Positions 10,323-22,410 of a stretch of DNA of 64,000 bases are shown here, one piece after another. The stretch is from Oegoconia quadripuncta (Eukaryota; Arthropoda; Insecta; Lepidoptera; Autostichidae), in contig OX438753.1 in assembly GCA_949316235.1 (NCBI GenBank), forward strand, positions 22,934,801 through 22,998,800. Direction: 5' to 3'. Position 1 is the stretch's first letter; every line of letters starts with the position of its first letter. Made by a program: the position numbers and the translations under genes. The notes beneath the pieces were generated by a model. That model had not been told where the DNA came from. It ran no database searches and saw nothing but the letters and a program-made list of their open reading frames with translations.

Positions 10323-11224
10323 TTACATGTGCACTACATCGCGCTAGTTATTTTTTAATCTTCGACCAAAAAGGAGGGGTGTTATGTGTTTCACAGCTAT
10401 TAGTGTATGTCCCGCCTTTGTACGAATATATCTGAGTAATGCGTGGAATTAGTTTAGTTTTTAATTAAATATTAGTTTAGTTTAAAACGGCATTAATTTT
10501 GCTATTTTGTAGATTTTCGCTAAGTTGAATTATTTCAATTGAAAAACACTACACACACTATACATTAAAATCGCCTACAACAAGCATCAGTATTTACGTA
10601 AGTTAATGCATAACAATGTTAATACAGCTAATGCTGCAGCTTCGGAATTTCAAATGGAAATTGTTTTGCTGCTGTACATATTTCATATTACACTCAGTAT
10701 ACACAGCAACAAACTAAAGTCAACATTCCATTAACAATTTCACTGACTCGTCATCGAGAGCGGTTTTTATTACCCAACAGACCTATGTTTTTCGTGTGTA
10801 TGTATATATATGTTACCACGTGTAGCCTAAAGGCTCGGCCGATTTTTAAGTGCAAGGTGTCGTTCGATTCCTCTTGATCCCTAGAGTGTCATAGAATACA
10901 TTTTATGGTAAAAAATCCAACATGGCGCCCGCAAAATACCAATTATGCTATTGGGTGTTTTGGTTTTTAAATACTTAAATAGTTATTTGCGCTTTTGGTA
11001 TGATGAAACGCCTATTGGCGGTGCATATTAGCAAACTTAAGCAAACTCTACCTCCTGGCTTCAACACCAGATCAGCTTCTTGATACCAAATTAAAGTATT
11101 GCCATTGGAGCTACATAAGTATTATTTGTATAGGTATTATTTATAATAAGTCTTCTTGAATGCAGGTCAGAGCGATTTTTTTTTATTGTATTTAAAAAAA
11201 AAACTTAATTTATTCAATGACACC
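10323..11224. other. No gene recognised
   Basis: Contains GGTGTTATGTGTTTC (10377), a CACGTG E-box motif and low-complexity T/A runs. No gene is supported. Confidence 0.4.
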
Positions 11225-11560
11225 GCCCTTAGATAGATAGATAAAAAGTTTATTGCATAAACTGGCACACATACAATAGAGAAAGATAAATACTACATTA
11301 ACAAACAAGAAACAAACATTCATGAAAACAACAAAAGACATACAATTTAATAAATACAAACAGATGTAAACAAATATACGATAACAATTAAAATTTTCCC
11401 AATACCTTCAAGACCTGCCGATTCATTATATGTGGGCATGTGTGCAACAGTCATGCAACAAGGTCATAGGTCAGTGTATTAAAAATGCTCAATGAACGAG
11501 CAAGCACTGATTTTCAGCTATCACCCAGGAGGCGCGCGGGAGTAAGCATAAAAATGAAAA
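11225..11560 (-). mobile_element. 5'-truncated LINE 3' UTR, antisense
   Basis: On the minus strand it ends GTGCCAGTTTATGCAATAAAC followed by TTTTTATC and (TATC)n at 11229-11240. That is an AATAAA-type signal plus a simple tail. A CTGAAAATCAGTGC word at 11500-11512 recurs in the same orientation near 38900, suggesting a shared LINE 3' UTR. No coding part was found. Confidence 0.45.
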
Positions 11561-11603
11561 AAAGAAAAGAAAACTAAGAGTGGAAGTATGCAAATGGACA
11601 ATG

Positions 11604-11606
11604 TAA

Positions 11607-11638
<32 letters not shown>

Positions 11639-11760
11639 AAACAGTTTATTTACCACAAGTGGGCACACACTAAATGTACAAAACAAACTCAACATCTAAA
11701 ACATTAAAAAGAACAAATTACAAAACATATAAAGATAAAGATAAACATGTGTAGTGTAGG
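11604..11760 (-). mobile_element. LINE 3' end with (TTTC)n tail, antisense
   Basis: The minus strand reads GTGTGCCCACTTGTGGTAAATAAACTG followed by (TTTC)n at 11607-11640. This is a polyadenylation-like signal and a tetranucleotide tail at the left edge, as expected for a retrocopy in minus orientation. The 5' limit is uncertain. Confidence 0.5.
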
Positions 11761-12369
11761 TGCGCTGACGTGAATGAAACGCATAAATAAGTGATTTCGT
11801 CTGCTTAAAATGATGAAAATATAATATTATTAAATGAAACAAAGTAGAATCATATTATTCCATTATGAGTAGTGCTTAGGAATACCCAGCTTTGTTTATC
11901 TAGTAGGTACCATATATATTTTTTTCTAAACGTACATTTTGAACCAAGTAACCTGACAGAAGGAGATGACCTGATATTAGACGGAATTTATATTTTTTAG
12001 AGATGTCATTAAAATATATCTTTGTCGCAAATATCGATAACTATCGCTCATCCCTACCCGGCCCCAATCTTTGTTTTGTTTGAGTAGTCTACGACTTCTT
12101 ACAAAGTTGATAGCGTCAGTAATATATGAATATTTCCTGCTACATACAGCGCGAGCTTTGTTTCATCATCCTATCCAATTTTGCCTTCCCTTTCGCCCTT
12201 CGGCTTATTTCACTCAAGTCGACATAAACATTTTCAACATTAGAACAAATTGCAAACATTGTGTAAGTCTCGAATTGGAAAAGGCTTGTCACAGATCAAG
12301 TTCCAATAATTGTATTCATATTATCAACGCCAAACTGTTTCAATGAAAATTCTGTTAAATTACTAATAT
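11761..12369. other. No gene recognised
   Basis: An open stretch at 12071-12346 begins at TTG, not ATG, and has no recognisable protein character. Confidence 0.35.
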
Positions 12370-12370
12370 A

Positions 12371-12517
12371 AGGCCCATATTACAGGATGTTACTCAGCAG
12401 AGATCTCCGCTTTAGGGAAAGTTAAATAGGGACTTATGTAACTTGTATAGCGGTATCTCTTTCTCACTATGCTCAAGCGCAGATCTACGTTTGAGCAACA
12501 TTCTAAAATACGAGCCT
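12371..12517. mobile_element. MITE with imperfect TIRs and TA target
   Basis: The left end AGGCCCATATTACAGGATGT and the reverse complement of the right end AGGCTCGTATTTTAGAATGT form imperfect terminal inverted repeats of about 37 bp, both running into AGATCT. TA flanks both ends (12369-12370 and 12518-12519), as for Tc1/mariner-type elements. The element is 147 bp and non-coding. Confidence 0.6.
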
Positions 12518-12518
12518 T

Positions 12519-13160
12519 AGTATCATGATTGTGAACAGGCCAAGGGTGACTTCATCAATAAATAAATTATTTATTGTTTTCCCCACAATATAAATAAAGT
12601 AAGTACTTAAACTCTATTATTTTCACAAGCTTGCGATATGTGTGGAGCCTGCCTGTACTAGGTAGATCCTTTACTGTGGGTCACCAGCCCTCGTAGCATG
12701 ACAGCGACGCGAGAATGGGATAGTTGTAAACTTCGTCCAAACAAATGAGCAGGACAAATTTAATCTCGTGCGTCATAAACGTTTATCACGCCTGTCGTCC
12801 TCCTAGTGCAGGTCCTCCGCCACCGGTGTTGGTTCAAGACAATAGAAGGTGATGTTGGTTGCTGTTTGCTTTGTTTGCTTTATGGAGAAATAAGAATGAG
12901 AAAATAAAATATTTAAAAAGAAAGATTACTCATCCAGATATTTTGACTGATATATTATTTATGGTGTGTGCGTGTGTGTGTTAAAATGATGAGATGACTG
13001 CCGTTGATATTTTATAGTTAAACTTTTGCTATTATCTCGAATAGACCACAATTCAAGCTGTTAACACTTACAGACTACTCTGCGATAGGTTATGGCGATG
13101 TTCGGGGTTCGCTGTTGTTTATCATACTCATGTACGGCAACATTTGAACAATATTTAAAA
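12519..13160. other. No gene recognised
   Basis: AT-rich, with a GT-rich microsatellite-like patch at 12965-12981. No gene. Confidence 0.4.
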
Positions 13161-13161
13161 T

Positions 13162-13789
13162 CAATAGGGTTTCGGCACTAAAAAGAAAACCAACCCGTCT
13201 CTTCCTGTGGGTATCATAAAAGGCGACTATGGGATTTTCCACCAAAAAATATCCATAGATTCGTAGAGACCGAGACCTCCAATGTCTTAATAGCGATTGG
13301 CTCACCCCCTGTTCCATGTGCATTTCTGTATATTTCGAAAGGTGGATGTAAACGTTGTTTAAACCATTACGCTTTTAAACAAATTCTAATTTTTGGGATA
13401 TCTCTGAAACTGCTAAACATTTATGTATAATTTTCAAGCTTCGATAAAAATGTCATAAATGGCGCTGAATATCTTTATTCAATAGGGTTTCGGCACTAAA
13501 AAGAAAACCAACCCGTCTCTTCCTGTGGGTATCATAAAAGGCGACTATGGGATTTTCCACCAAAAAATATCCATAGATTCGAAGAGACCGAGACCTCCAA
13601 TGTCTTAATAGCGATTGGCTCACCCCCTGTTCCATGTGCATTTCTGTATATTTCGAAAGGTGGATGTAAACGTTGTTTAAACCATTACGCTTTTCAACAA
13701 ATTCAAATTTTTGGGATATCTCTGAAACTGCTAAACATTTATGTATAATTTTCAAGCTTCGATAAAAATGTCATAAATGGCGCTGAATA
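13162..13789 (-). repeat. LR copy duplicated in tandem (318-bp period)
   Basis: Unit 1 (13162-13471) and unit 2 (13480-13789) are near-identical over about 310 bp; I count 3 substitutions (CGTAG/CGAAG, TTAAAC/TTCAAC, TCTAAT/TCAAAT). Both are minus-strand LR copies with the core GTGGGTATCATAAAAGGCGA. Each unit carries the same frame encoding MHMEQGVSQSLLRHWRSRSL, which is repeat sequence and not a gene family. The identity implies a recent duplication. Confidence 0.75.
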
Positions 13790-14600
13790 AAGATATCTTG
13801 GGGTAATCTGGTCCAATGGAGCATGGAGCGGGAGCTGGGGTTAGATGCCAATCAGATGAACATAGTAACCCTGCTCCATCTGAGGAGCAACAATTCGAGA
13901 GATATTATGTAGTCAACACAATTCTCAATAAAGTTTTGCTTCTTTTGGTTTGGAAAAATCCATTGGGTCTAGAAACTCGTTATACAAGAAACTTGATGTC
14001 AGTCAATGCCATTAGAGACAACATGCTTATTTAATTTGTGCCCTGATTTTACAAACGGTCACCTCCTCTGAGATGGTTTCTTTTATATCGGGCTATTTCC
14101 TGTTCTAAATCACATGAAGTCTATCAATAGTTTACATATCCAGTGATGCTGATAAGACTTTTCTAAGGTCCGAACGGCATCACTTCTCATGATAGGATTT
14201 GCCTTAATCTGTTTCAGGACATCCAAATTATCAGCAAGAGAAGTCTTTATCCAATTCTCTCGAATTACATTCCTTCTTATTGTTAATGAATTCAAAGAAA
14301 TATTTCTTCTATTATACAAATACGTTTGTGTATCCATGTAAATAAGATTGACTGTTTCCTTAGCAACAATTATAAAAAATTAGTTTGAGTCAAATCTCTG
14401 ATGTATTTATAAGGTTTGATTTCTCAAATCACTTGCCAAATTAATTTCTTCTTAATATTTCCTTAACCAATACAATTATATATTCAACCGTCATAAGGCT
14501 TCAACTCCCCTTCCCCTTTCCGGAACTTCACTATTGTGTCCACCTTAACTTGTTGGAGAACCAGCAAACAAAAACTTTATTCCAAAGACGTAAATGATTA
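13790..14600. other. Unplaced sequence with two short open frames
   Basis: ATG-started frames at 13816-14034 (plus, 72 aa) and 14110-14337 (minus, 75 aa; contains SLADNLDVLKQIKANPIM) are moderately protein-like but match nothing I know. GC3 is not raised and no splice or polyA signals frame them. They could be relics of an unidentified transposon. I do not call genes here. Confidence 0.25.
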
Positions 14601-14619
14601 AAATACATATTTAGCGTTA

Positions 14620-14780
14620 CGAAGGGTCCCGTTTTTTGTGATGACGTCAAACCACATTAATAGTCCGCGTTCGGCCGTCGCTAAATTCATCGTCGGCGAG
14701 CAAGCGCGCAAATTGTTTACACAGCACTGGTCACACACGCTTCAGATCTCCTCGATCCCTCTCCTGATAACGTTTTTTTT
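14620..14780. promoter_or_regulatory. CRE-containing GC-enriched island
   Basis: A palindromic CRE, TGACGTCA (14642-14649), is followed by a CpG-rich tract (GTCCGCGTTCGGCCGTCGCT, GCAAGCGCGC) unlike the AT-rich flanks. It resembles the island at 3.7 kb and may be a promoter or enhancer. No ORF begins here. Confidence 0.3.
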
Positions 14781-15263
14781 TCGAGTATGCATCCATATTT
14801 TTTGGTAAATCACGGTTGAAGGGATTTTGAGCTATATGTATAGAGAGATAAAACATTTATTTACTGCATAGTACAAAACTGATAGAAGAATAAACAATTA
14901 AGTAAATGATACACAAAATAAATAATAACAATAATTTTGTTGTTTATCACAAAGCAAGACTCAGCGATGAGTTGTCACAGTGCACTGATACGATTCTGAC
15001 TCAGCAAAATGTTGTAGTACGAACAGATGCCCACACCACAGCGCTGATACTTCTAGTACCACTTGCAGAAAAAGTATGCTAATAATTTGAAATAGCGAAA
15101 CCGATGGTTATAACAAAATTTACGACCACAAGAATACTCAGAGAGCGAAGTAAAGTGTGAACTGTAAATTAAAGTAAGTGTCTTTCTAATTTTAACAGCT
15201 ATATGGCAACATCATAATCTTATTTCGGAAATTAATCTCCAAAGGGATACATAAATTCATTGC

Positions 15264-15595
15264 AACCGCCTCCGTGGCTCAATGTAAACAACATTGGGTT
15301 TACGATTCGGAGGTCGCGGGTTCGATCCTCAGCGGGGTACATGTTTAAGTACTTGTTTTGGTTGGTGGTAGGGCATTTTAAATGTCCGACTGGCTAGCTA
15401 CCACCATCTTATCTAAATCTGCCGCCAAGCAGCAATGTTAATAGCATTGTTGTGTTCCGGTTGTTAGAGATAAGATAGCCAGTCCCCCAAATGTGTGGGG
15501 TTTCCGGGTCAGTATGCTTCCACCTTCGACCTCATCTTCACTTAACATCAGGTGTGATTGAGGTCAAGTACAAACCCGTAGTGCATAAAAAAAAA
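15264..15595 (+). mobile_element. SINE-A
   Basis: Near full length, with both pol III boxes (CCGTGGCTCAATG; GGGTTCGATCC) and the canonical 3' end GTGCATAAAAAAAAAC. Downstream at about 15631 a short GTGAAGATGAGGCCGAAG piece is in opposite orientation. Confidence 0.8.
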
Positions 15596-16120
15596 CATAT
15601 TGCTTTTTTTTTTAACACAACACTTAGATGTGAAGTGAAGATGAGGCCGAAGATAACGCACTTCCTCGGAACTTGCAGCTTATTTGAGGGACTGGTTTGG
15701 TATCGATCTCAAACGAGCACATAATTATGCTGCATGGTAATAGACTTGGATAAAATTTAGACTTAAATGTAAAAATGTCCTACCTCCAACCAAACCAAGA
15801 ACAACGCTTAAACCTATAAGATAAAATAAAATAACATTTATTTCAGTATAAACTAATCTAAATACAATTTGAGCATAGCAAAACAAAATAATTTAATTCT
15901 AATAACTTGTCAAAGGAATCTTAATTAGGTTATTTAAAGTAATATAGAATAATTATTAGGTTTGCCAATTAATTATATTAATGTGATGCTTAAACTAGGT
16001 AAGTGTTTACCTGTGTTTTAAGCATCGAGTTCGAACTACCACAAACATAAAGACGAAGAGGTTGTTTACAAATAAATAATTAGACAAGTACGTGGTAATT
16101 GGGCTGTAACATTAGAATCT

Positions 16121-16500
16121 ACGGTAGGTCTTATTTTTCAACTAGATTTGTATTATCTTTTAAAGGTTGCCTTTCACTGCTTTCTGTATATTGAATTGTT
16201 GTATTCCACTCTTTCAATAACTTAAAATTTCGTGGTAACCTCGCTTCTATCATATAATCTACAAGCATTTTCCAAAAATATAATTTTAAGATTATCTAAC
16301 TACTTCAAGTACGTTTCCTGTGTCCATCGTAGGTCTTATTTTTCTACCAGTTTTGTACTATATTTAAAGGTATCCTTTCACTGCTTTCTGTTCATTGAAT
16401 TGTTATATTCCACTCTTTCGATATCTTGAAATTTCGTGGTAACCTCGCTTTTATCATCGGCATCAACTTATCATCATATAATCTATACGCTAGGCGTTAC
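16121..16500. repeat. Diverged tandem duplication, about 205-bp period
   Basis: GTAGGTCTTATTTTTC recurs at 16124 and 16329. TTTCACTGCTTTCTG and TTTCGTGGTAACCTCGCTT recur with a period of 204-205. The copies differ by scattered substitutions and small indels, so the event is old. Neither unit matches another repeat in the window. Confidence 0.65.
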
Positions 16501-16904
16501 ATTATGCATGAAAAATCTCTCGTCACCCATTAAATTAAAAGCGACTTCAATATTTTGTCTCACTCAACCTTCTGTAATAAAAGTCATGTTTCATTTCGAA
16601 TGTAGGAAACAATTTATATGTGTTTGCGTTCGTGATTTGGCGGGAACCCTTTTCCATTTGATTGTCAGTCTTTGACACCTGTAATCGGTCCGACAAAGTG
16701 CAAACGAGTTTCATGCTTGGGTCAGTGTGAGAATTCAAATAAGTACAATTATCATTTTAACTGATTCCACTAAAAACCAGCAGTGAGTGGCTACAACAGC
16801 TCTTGCTGAGTTGGAGACCTTTATGACTCCACCTTGGATACCGACAATTAGATGGCAAAAAGCATATTTACTTTTTGGATATGTCTCGATTGCGTAATAT
16901 TTCT

Positions 16905-17160
16905 ACCGCCAATGGCTCAATTAAACAACATAAGTTTTCCAGCTGAGAACTCGATTTGGTTGGCGGTAGTGCGTTGTTAAGTGTTCAGCCAGCTGCCACC
17001 ATCTTATCTGTCTGTATTCAAGTAACAATGCGTTCCAGCTGTTATAGATAGAATAGCCAATCCCCAAAATAAGTTAGCGGTCCCGGTGAGTGCGCTTCCA
17101 CCTTCGGCCTCATCCTCGTTTAGCATCAGATGTAAAACTCCTGCATAAAAAAAAAAAAGG
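16905..17160 (+). mobile_element. SINE-A, degenerate
   Basis: Recognisable blocks are CAATGGCTCAATTAAACAAC, GGTTGGCGGTAG, CCACCATCTTATCT, ACCTTCGGCCTCATC and TAGCATCAGATGT before an A-run. Most of the B-box region is gone. Confidence 0.6.
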
Positions 17161-17548
17161 TTCCTAATTGTTTCTGTATGAAATGGATTCAAATAAAATT
17201 TTCTTTCGTCCATGTTCTTTCTATTTTTATTACGTTCTGCCACATGGCTCTTATATTATGCTCCGTATGTCAGAAATACCTCATAAATCGTAACAAATAT
17301 AGCAGCAGATGAAGAGTCCAATGAAGGAAATGCACTTCGACTTGCTCTTCAAAGGCGTTTGTTAGGTGAAGCGCGGTGTATTGGCTCCGTACTCCGGAAG
17401 AGAGTTCCTAAAGCTTGAAACGTGACTTACTTTTCTTATTAGGTGTGATCGAGTCACAACAAGAGTGTTACTTAATCTTGCCAGAATATGAACGCAGCGA
17501 GTCTTTATATTCTGGAAGCGACATGTGTCGCTTGTACAATATAGTGTA

Positions 17549-17843
17549 ACCGCCTTTGTAGCTCAATGTAAACAACATAGGGTTTACGTATAGGAGGTCG
17601 CAGGTACGATCAAAGGTAGGGCATTTTAAATGTCCGCCTGGCTAGCAACCACCATTTATCTAAAGTCTGCCGCGAAACAGCTAATGTTAATAGCATTGTT
17701 GTGTTCCAGTTGTCAAAGTTAAGATAGCCAGTCCCCGAAACAAGATGGGGTTTCCGGACCAGTACGCTTCCGCCTACGGCCTCATCTTCACTTAATCTCA
17801 GGCGTGATTAAGGTCAAGTGCCAACCCGTTGTGCATAAAAAAA
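17549..17843 (+). mobile_element. SINE-A with internal deletion
   Basis: Head and 3' end are present, but sequence between the B box (GGTACGATC) and GGTAGGGCATTTTAAATG is deleted by about 40 bp relative to other copies. Confidence 0.7.
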
Positions 17844-18241
17844 TGTTTGAAGTTTATTGTCAAGGTTTAATATTTCAATCAGAAGATTTACAAAACATAA
17901 ATCTTTGCGACCCCATTTTGAATTACCTATTCAATTATATGCTACCTCTTTATTCTGTTACATATATATCCGTTCACTTAATATATTTTCTATGTATTAA
18001 CATTATCCTGTGGGGTATATTAAACACGCGTTTGCCGAAATCGTTTCCCTCTAGGTATAATAACAAAATGTTCCAGTGACGTCTTTATCCCAAATCGTAT
18101 TCTTTTCGTTCCAATATTTCCGCAACTGATTTTTTCAATTCGATACAATGGACGTAGGTAAACCCTTGAGACATGAGTCCAATAGTGGACTTATACCTTT
18201 AGTGTGATCATGTTTATCTTACCTGGGAGGATGACCAGTGA

Positions 18242-18455
18242 TCTACCTAATATTATAAATGCGAAATACTGGATATCACAGCGAAATGGATGAACGGATT
18301 TGGATGAAATTTGGTGTATAGGTAGAATATACCCTGCATTAAAACATAGAATACTTTTTATCCTGATAAAGTAAGTAGTTCCCGCAGGATAAACAAATTA
18401 AACATATCCGCCATAAAGCTCTTCCACACAGGCAAAGCCGGGGGCAGAAAGCTAG
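18242..18455 (+). mobile_element. Helitron-like element, complete ends
   Basis: It begins TCTACCTAATATTATAAATG, preceded by A, and ends GGGGGCAGAAAGCTAG, followed by T. These are the 5' TC and 3' CTRR ends at an A/T target expected of a Helitron. It is non-coding, about 214 bp. The GGCAAAGCC pair near the 3' end can form the small subterminal hairpin. Confidence 0.65.
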
Positions 18456-18533
18456 TAAATAATAAATAACAATCTCAAATGATGAGTCAGCCATTTATTA
18501 TCCTTCATCATCTGATAGACATAATTATTCCAA

Positions 18534-18722
18534 TTTGTTCGTTTGTTGCTCAATCACAGCGTAACGGATGAACGGATGAAATGACATTTAGTAAAATACC
18601 CTGTATTAAGACATAGGATATTTTTTATCCCAGTAAAGTGAGTGGTTCTTGCGGGATAAACAAATTAAACATATCCGCGATATAGTTATTCTACTCAGGC
18701 GAAGCTACGGGCAGAATACTAG
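18534..18722 (+). mobile_element. Helitron-like element, 5'-truncated
   Basis: A second copy about 80 bp after the previous one. It retains TTGTTTGTTGCTCAATCACAG-like, AAACATATCCGCGATA and GGCGAAGCTACGGGCAGAATACTAG, with a changed penultimate segment. Confidence 0.6.
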
Positions 18723-18737
18723 TAAATTATGAATGAT

Positions 18738-18921
18738 ATGGACGTTTTAAATGTCCGCCTGGCTAGCTACCACCATCTTATCTAAGTCTGCCGCCAAACA
18801 TCAATGTTAATAGCATTGTTGTGTTCGGTTGTCAGAGATAAACTAACCAGTCCCCTAAATAAGATGGGGTTTTCGGGTCAGTACGCTTCCATCTTCGGCC
18901 TCATCTTCACTTAACATCAGT
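18738..18921 (+). mobile_element. SINE-A, both ends missing
   Basis: Starts inside the body (ACGTTTTAAATGTCCGCC) and stops at CTTAACATCAG. It follows the Helitron-like copy by 15 bp. Confidence 0.65.
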
Positions 18922-20730
18922 AAAAAGTCAAAGTCAAAGTACTACTATGGCTAGTAATTGACACTCGCCAAATACAAGATTGTTTGACAAAATCAAAATC
19001 AGTTGACCTAGAACTGAGTATGCACTTATGGACCCAATTGTACTTATATTAGTGGAGATGTACTTGTTAAAGAGCCACAGACACGCAACTACCTTGGTCA
19101 AGTGAGGACAGGAGAAAGTGAAGCAAACATTAAGTAATTAGAAATCACAGTTAAAGATGCAACTGTCTCTTTATTCACTTATGGCACGTATGCTCTTAGC
19201 TGACATTTGACGAGCTATATGAAAAGCTTAGTTTCCACATAGTAAAATAAGTGTTAAAATTAGCAGTCAAGATTAGCACCTAAATAAGATTTGATTAGCA
19301 GCTAAATTTTACATTGTAAGGTTTACTTTATTTTAATAATAATTTTAGCAAAAGTGTGGCAAAGTATCCAGGTCAAAAGAAAAGAGATAGAGGGTACTTG
19401 GGAGACAGGGGGCATTCGACGTAGACGGTTGAAGTGAATGGTCAATTCAGAAAGTGATCATTGTTATAAATTCCGGTTGGTTAAGAGTTTGAATATAGCT
19501 TTAATAATAAGAGGTTGTCTCCGCCCAATCAGTGAATTCGTTCAAGAATAGATTGGATAAATTTTTAAAAAACTAGTTGCCTTAAATATTGACTGAATAA
19601 CAACATAATGAACAATGTGAACTCTTCAAACACTGTGACATAGATATACCAGCAGTAATGCTGCTCGTCTATGATAATATAATAATAATAATCAACAAAG
19701 GAGTTGGTTATTTCTACATGGATTACCTACACTTTTGAGATAGTTTATAAAATGAAATCGGATCTAACCGAATTTCAAGTTCGTAGTTGCAAAGAATTAA
19801 CTTATTGCAAATGAATTGGGAGCTCTGAAAACCAGCGCTGCGATCCGCCGCTGCACGTGACAATATTGAGCGCATCTTATTTATGATGGGATTTTTTTTA
19901 GCTGTACTCTACTATTTTTTTGCTTTATTTTTATTTGTTTGTTAATTGATCAACTAATCTCTTTTGTCCCGCAACATTTTATTCTTTCGTATATAAATTG
20001 AACTGTCCGGTGTGCATCATCTGATATTCACCAAATTTATATGGGTCTAAACTAGCGTTGTACCCTTTTGTTGAAAAAGAAAACAAATAAGTAAGCTATT
20101 GTGGGACAATAAACTACTTTAATTTGTCTGTATAATTCAGGCAGTCATTAAACGTACAGATAATGTCACGTTGCATAAAAAAAAAATACAAATAAGTACA
20201 CTTAAATAGCCACCTGGCTTTAGTAGTCAGAACAGAAATAAACATTTCTGTCCAACTTAAGCTATATTTAACTTCGAAAGAGTAAATCCTTTGCAATAAA
20301 ATGAAACCACGGAAAGGTAAAACCATTTTCATCCTGGGAAACGTTTAGTCGACTGTGAAGAGGGCTATAATTTAACTTACTTTATACTTTTTTTTTTTTT
20401 AATTTATTTATCCATAGAACATTATTTGAACAATCTTCACTATAAGACGCCTACGAAAACCTGTAAAGGTTTATTTATTAATTATTACAAAAGCAACTTA
20501 AAATATCTACATACATAATACATAAGATTGATATACGAAAGCAAGTAGACATGACTTAGAATTGGGGTTTATAATTTTTTTGTTGGAACAACTACGATTC
20601 TGATATATCACACATAATTCATGGTAAAGTGTGGCTAGAAGTGTAATAACTATGAATTGAAAATTTTGTAAACCCCCGAAAAAACATAGACCATGCCAAC
20701 TGTCCTAATAAAGCTCTCCCTCTTATATTT
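18922..20730. other. No gene recognised
   Basis: AT-rich. Around 19826-19990 a CTGAAAACCAGCGCTGC block with a trailing A/T-rich tail resembles a LINE 3' UTR, too weak to delimit. No coding region seen. Confidence 0.35.
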
Positions 20731-20739
20731 AAGAGCTTA

Positions 20740-21345
20740 TGCTCATGTTTGAGTCCTCTCCACATTTCTCTACTTTCCGCCTTTTCTTTGATTTCCTGAT
20801 ACGACGCGGCATTTACTTTTTCTTTTAATTATCCCAAGTATTTATTTATTTTTATTTTAACACTTTATTGTACACTAGACACACAAGAAATGGACATTAC
20901 CAAAGATATAAGAAAAATGTACAAAGGGCGAACTTATCTCTATAAGAGATCTCTTCCAGCAAACCCGTGAGAGCGAAATTTGATGCAAAAGGTAGACATA
21001 AAGTGTACACGAAACAGAAGAAACAAAAAATTTAAAAAATATCATATAATAGAATAAAACCAAAATAATATATTAAACGAAAAAATTACCCAACATAAAT
21101 ACACAAATACATACATACAATCATTATATATAAATATATATAATATACTATTATACATTATATACTATACATAAACTATACACATCATACATCATACAAA
21201 AATTACGATACGATAAGTATGTTCTTCTAGCATTCCTCTCTTCCTTTTTCCCTCCACTTTTCCTTCAATGATGTTCTTGATAAAGTTGTCGTATCGTATC
21301 AGATGACCCAACTTCTTTCCCCTTCTGTTTTCAATGATCTTCAAA
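20740..21345 (-). pseudogene. R-III RTE-like LINE C terminus, split by an insertion
   Basis: Two minus-strand pieces (21221-21345 and 20740-20841) encode adjoining parts of one C-terminal domain: an NRRGKKLGHLIRYDNFIKN block, a basic stretch, then VNAASYQEIKEKAESR. They are separated by the insertion at 20842-21214. The reading frame of the downstream piece resumes correctly if the insert and one copy of AAGTAT are ignored, apart from point damage including one stop. Related copies are at 25694-26112 and 60025-60270. It is dead. Confidence 0.7.
20842..21214 (-). mobile_element. LINE 3' end inserted in R-III (TSD AAGTAT)
   Basis: This 373-bp insert is flanked by AAGTAT at 20836-20841 and 21215-21220. 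On the minus strand it carries the conserved 3' hairpin ATCTCT-TAT-AGAGAT (20936-20950) followed by AAGTTCGCCCTTTGTACA and a CAATAAAGTG/TAAA-rich tail. It is a 5'-truncated, non-coding retrocopy. Confidence 0.75.
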
Positions 21346-21425
21346 TAATAAAGCTATTTAGATATTATTTATAAGCTTTTAGGCTTCTCGGGTGCAGGTC
21401 AAGCGGCTCTTTCATTTGTTCTGTA

Positions 21426-21592
21426 CTAGCTTTCCGCCCGTGGCTTCGCCTGCGTGGTATAACTTTATCACGGAAATTTGTTAATCGCGCGGGAACTACT
21501 CACTTTATCGGGATAAAAAGTATCCTATGTATTAATCCAATGTATGTTTAGCCGTGATTGAGCAACAAACACACATCCAAACTTTGGCATTT
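21426..21592 (-). mobile_element. Helitron-like fragment
   Basis: The minus-strand end GCCACGGGCGGAAAGCTAG is present at 21426. The body continues to AAGTTTGGATGTGTGTTTGTTGC, then is cut by the SINE-A tail at 21593. The 5' terminus is missing. Confidence 0.65.
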
Positions 21593-21830
21593 TTTTTTGT
21601 GCACAACGGGTTCGTACTTGACCTCAATCACACCTGATGTTAAGTGAAGATGAGGTCGAAGGTGGAAGCGTACTGATCCGGAAACCCCAACACATTTGGG
21701 AGACTGGATATCTTATCTTTGACAACAGGAACACAATAATGCTATTAACATTGCTGCCTGGCGGCAGATTTAGATAAGATGGTGGTGGCTAGCCAGGCGG
21801 ACATTTAAAATGTCCTACCACCAACCAAAA
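21593..21830 (-). mobile_element. SINE-A, 5'-truncated
   Basis: The poly-T (A-tail in element sense) is at 21591-21598 and the 3' half is conserved. Homology ends at GGTTGGTGGTAGGAC, so the tRNA-like head is absent. It is joined to the Helitron-like fragment without a visible gap. Confidence 0.7.
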
Positions 21831-22075
21831 ATTTAATTTTTTATATAAATCTTAATTTATCCAATGGATAAACCCTCTTAAACTTTTAAACATGTCAATG
21901 TTTGGAATAGTCTGTCTATCGGTTGGTTGGTTGGTTCCGGTTTTCAATTGAAGGCAGTCGTAAGCCAAGTTGGTGGCCTACAGGGGCGCCTTAAACACTG
22001 TCTAGGTGACCACTAGTCGATTATGGCCCATATCCTCTCCCAGTGAGAGCAGGCTGTGTTCCAGCATGGGGACAG

Positions 22076-22150
22076 GCTGATTAGAACCATTGTTTGGAAT
22101 ATCTCTGACCACCCCATTTGGGATGAAGATATTTATGTATGTAATCTTGC
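22076..22150 (-). mobile_element. LR fragment
   Basis: Only the GGTGGTCAGAGATATTCCAAACAATGG segment of LR remains, in minus orientation. Confidence 0.5.
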
Positions 22151-22410
22151 TGACCTTACTGATACGAGTAGACTGATATATTCTTTCGATCTCTACATAG
22201 TTGTACAAGTAGGTATGTTCGCGCGTTAATGGAGTTCTGTAGAAAGGCACTAATATTATATTACCCTCACACTTGGGGGCGCTGTGTAGTCGCAAGCTTT
22301 TACTTCTTCACTAGATACTTTAAGTGGTTTGATACGTTCAGCAATTGAGTGACCCTTTCGTTACAATGTAGATTTTGTATTATAATTTAAATGAGATGAA
22401 TGAAACTATT

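Noticed and set aside
12071..12346. 91-aa frame
   Set aside because: Begins at TTG, no family features, AT-rich codon use.
13090..13755. Two proteins sharing MHMEQGVSQSLLRHWRSRSL as a tandem gene pair
   Set aside because: They are minus-strand readings of a tandemly duplicated LR repeat; the same peptide arises from the repeat core.
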